The notes under the pieces were generated by a model, which searched no databases, had not been told where the DNA came from, and worked only from the letters and a program-made list of their open reading frames with translations. Both the position numbers and the translations under genes were made by a program. A stretch of DNA of 64,000 nucleotides from assembly GCA_027186245.1 (NCBI GenBank), contig CP114481.1, positions 22,227,501-22,291,500 on the forward strand, in the 5' to 3' direction. Within the stretch, counting starts at the first letter, position 1. Each line of letters starts with the position of its first letter. The DNA is from Coriaria nepalensis. Lineage: Eukaryota; Streptophyta; Magnoliopsida; Cucurbitales; Coriariaceae. This document shows, one piece after another, positions 63,186 to 64,000 of this stretch.

Positions 63186-64000
63186 ATCATTCCAAATTAA
63201 TTCGAACGAATTCGATTTTCGCCCTTCAAATATTATTTTCTTACATAACTTGCAATTAATCTACTGAAGACAACAATGCATTATTTTAGCATTAAAAAGC
63301 ATATCACTCAGTCTTTTCAATCATTAAATTGTTTGAAGGCGCTTCGAGCTAATACTATTTTTGAATTTAGAACACGACTTTCATGCATAACTTGCACTTG
63401 AACTATTGAAGGCAACTATTCATTTTTTTAGCCTTAAAGTCATATTATTGCGTCTCTTTTAGTCATTAAATCTTTCTAAATCACTTCAAGTGAAATTCAG
63501 CCTTTAAACATGACTTTCGTGCATAACTTGCAGTTGATCTATTGAAGGCAACAATGCATTTATTTAGCCTTAAAGTCATGTCACTGAGTCTGTTCTAGTC
63601 ATTAAATCATTCTAAATTAATTCGAACGAATTCTATTTTCGCCCTTCAAATATTATTTTCTTACATAACTTGCAATTAATCTACTGAAGACAACAATGCA
63701 TTATTTTAGCATTAAAAAGCATATCACTCAGTCTTTTCAATCATTAAATTGTTTGAAGGCGCTTCGAGCTAATACTATTTTTGAATTTAGAACACGACTT
63801 TTATGCATAACTTGCACTTGAACTATTGAAGGCAACTATTCATTTTTTTAGCCTTAAAGTCATATTATTGCGTCTCTTTTAGTCATTAAATCTTTCTAAA
63901 TCACTTCAAGTGAAATTCAGCCTTTAAACATGACTTTCGTGCATAACTTGCAGTTGATCTATTGAAGGCAACAATGCATTTATTTAGCCTTAAAGTCATG
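63186..64000. repeat. Super-repeat copy 3, start only
   Basis: The first two units repeat the opening of copies 1 and 2: GAATTCGATTTTCGCCC, GGCGCTTCGAGCTAATAC, CTTCAAGTGAAATTCAG, then CATGCATTTATTTAGCC. The second unit also has CGACTTTTATGC in B, as at 49.9 and 57.1 kb. The window ends within its C monomer. Confidence 0.85.

Larger units (their letters stand above)
1..64000. repeat. Satellite DNA array, ~420-bp trimeric higher-order repeat, open at both ends
   Basis: Every base belongs to a head-to-tail tandem repeat in one orientation. The landmark TTCGAACGAA recurs 156 times; 130 of the 155 spacings are 418-421 bp. Each standard unit is A (142 bp) + B (142 bp) + C (136 bp), every monomer ending in TCATTAA. 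The window opens at about base 6 of an A monomer and closes about 111 bases into a C monomer, so the array is longer than 64 kb. GC is about 31% by hand count of one unit. No unique sequence, transposon, gene or inversion interrupts it. Tandem arrays of this size with multimeric units are characteristic of eukaryotic centromeric or pericentromeric heterochromatin; that location is inferred. The species is not identifiable from the sequence. Confidence 0.97.
43025..64000. repeat. Array segment VI: strictly trimeric, with a 6.7-7.1-kb super-repeat
   Basis: From landmark 43040 to 63621 every spacing is 420 bp, except single-base indels near 54890 (-1, AAAAGC), 55800 (+1, T run) and 57438 (+1, CATATC). 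No dimer or tetramer occurs in these 21 kb, unlike the preceding 40 kb. From about 49.3 kb the order of unit variants repeats with a period of 16-17 units. Confidence 0.92.

Noticed and set aside
1..64000. CRISPR array
   Set aside because: Repeats are contiguous, ~140/420 bp long and without unique spacers; there are no cas genes and the base composition is that of a eukaryotic satellite.
1..64000. Transposon, rolling-circle element or endogenous virus origin of the units
   Set aside because: I saw no terminal inverted repeats, target-site duplications, poly-A tails, transposase or polymerase remnants; the monomers are related to each other over their full tandem order.
1..64000. Telomeric repeats, rDNA or tRNA-derived satellite
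   Set aside because: No short G-rich telomere motif runs, no rRNA-like segment and no A/B-box or cloverleaf pattern were recognised in the consensus unit.
1..64000. Species assignment to a tenebrionid beetle from the 142-bp monomer length
   Set aside because: Such beetles are known to have 142-bp satellites, but length alone is weak evidence and I cannot compare the sequences here.

Overview
The whole window is one uninterrupted head-to-tail satellite DNA array. I found no gene, no RNA gene, no transposon, no spacer and no change of orientation. The repeat is AT-rich (a hand count of one consensus unit gives about 31% GC). It is organised as a higher-order repeat (HOR) of about 420 bp built from three related but distinct monomers, called here A (142 bp), B (142 bp) and C (136 bp), each ending in TCATTAA. 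I located the A-monomer landmark TTCGAACGAA, or its mutated form, 156 times. Of the 155 intervals between landmarks, 130 are trimer length (418-421 bp, mean about 420), 18 are dimers (mostly 284 bp) and 7 are tetramers (six of 556 bp, one of 561 bp). Array size, multimeric HOR structure and AT-richness point to eukaryotic (peri)centromeric or other constitutive heterochromatin. The species cannot be named from sequence alone. Tenebrionid beetles are known to carry 142-bp satellites, but here that is only a length coincidence.

Layout: (I) 1-2931, trimers of 419-420 bp; the array is already inside monomer A at base 1. (II) 2932-23151, trimers mixed with 14 dimers carrying a B/C hybrid monomer, one reciprocal tetramer at 8688 and one double-hybrid tetramer at 20616. 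(III) 23152-31550, trimers with 1.68-kb tandem block duplications and two copies of a chimeric C/B then C/A unit. (IV) 31551-37690, trimers alternating with five tetramers carrying a C/B hybrid. (V) 37691-43024, trimers plus four dimers. (VI) 43025-64000, trimers only, with a second-tier super-repeat of 16-17 HOR units (6.72-7.14 kb): copies start near 49325, 56465 and 63186. The array runs off the right edge inside monomer C.

How it fits together: dimers and tetramers differ from the trimer by exactly 136 bp, minus and plus. Their hybrid monomers are what out-of-register exchange between B and C would give. The switches fall in the part of the monomers most alike between B and C (the last ~95 bp). 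Identical hybrids recur at fixed offsets, so each arose few times and was spread by block duplication. A ~0.28-kb tract at 47.6-47.9 kb carries the variant set of the 35.7-kb region, suggesting gene conversion or transposition of a tract within the array. Monomer C has a CENP-B-box-like motif with 2 extra bases of spacing, and monomer A a 14-bp inverted repeat overlapping an EcoRI site. The only longer open frames (60-61 codons) are chance frames inside the satellite.
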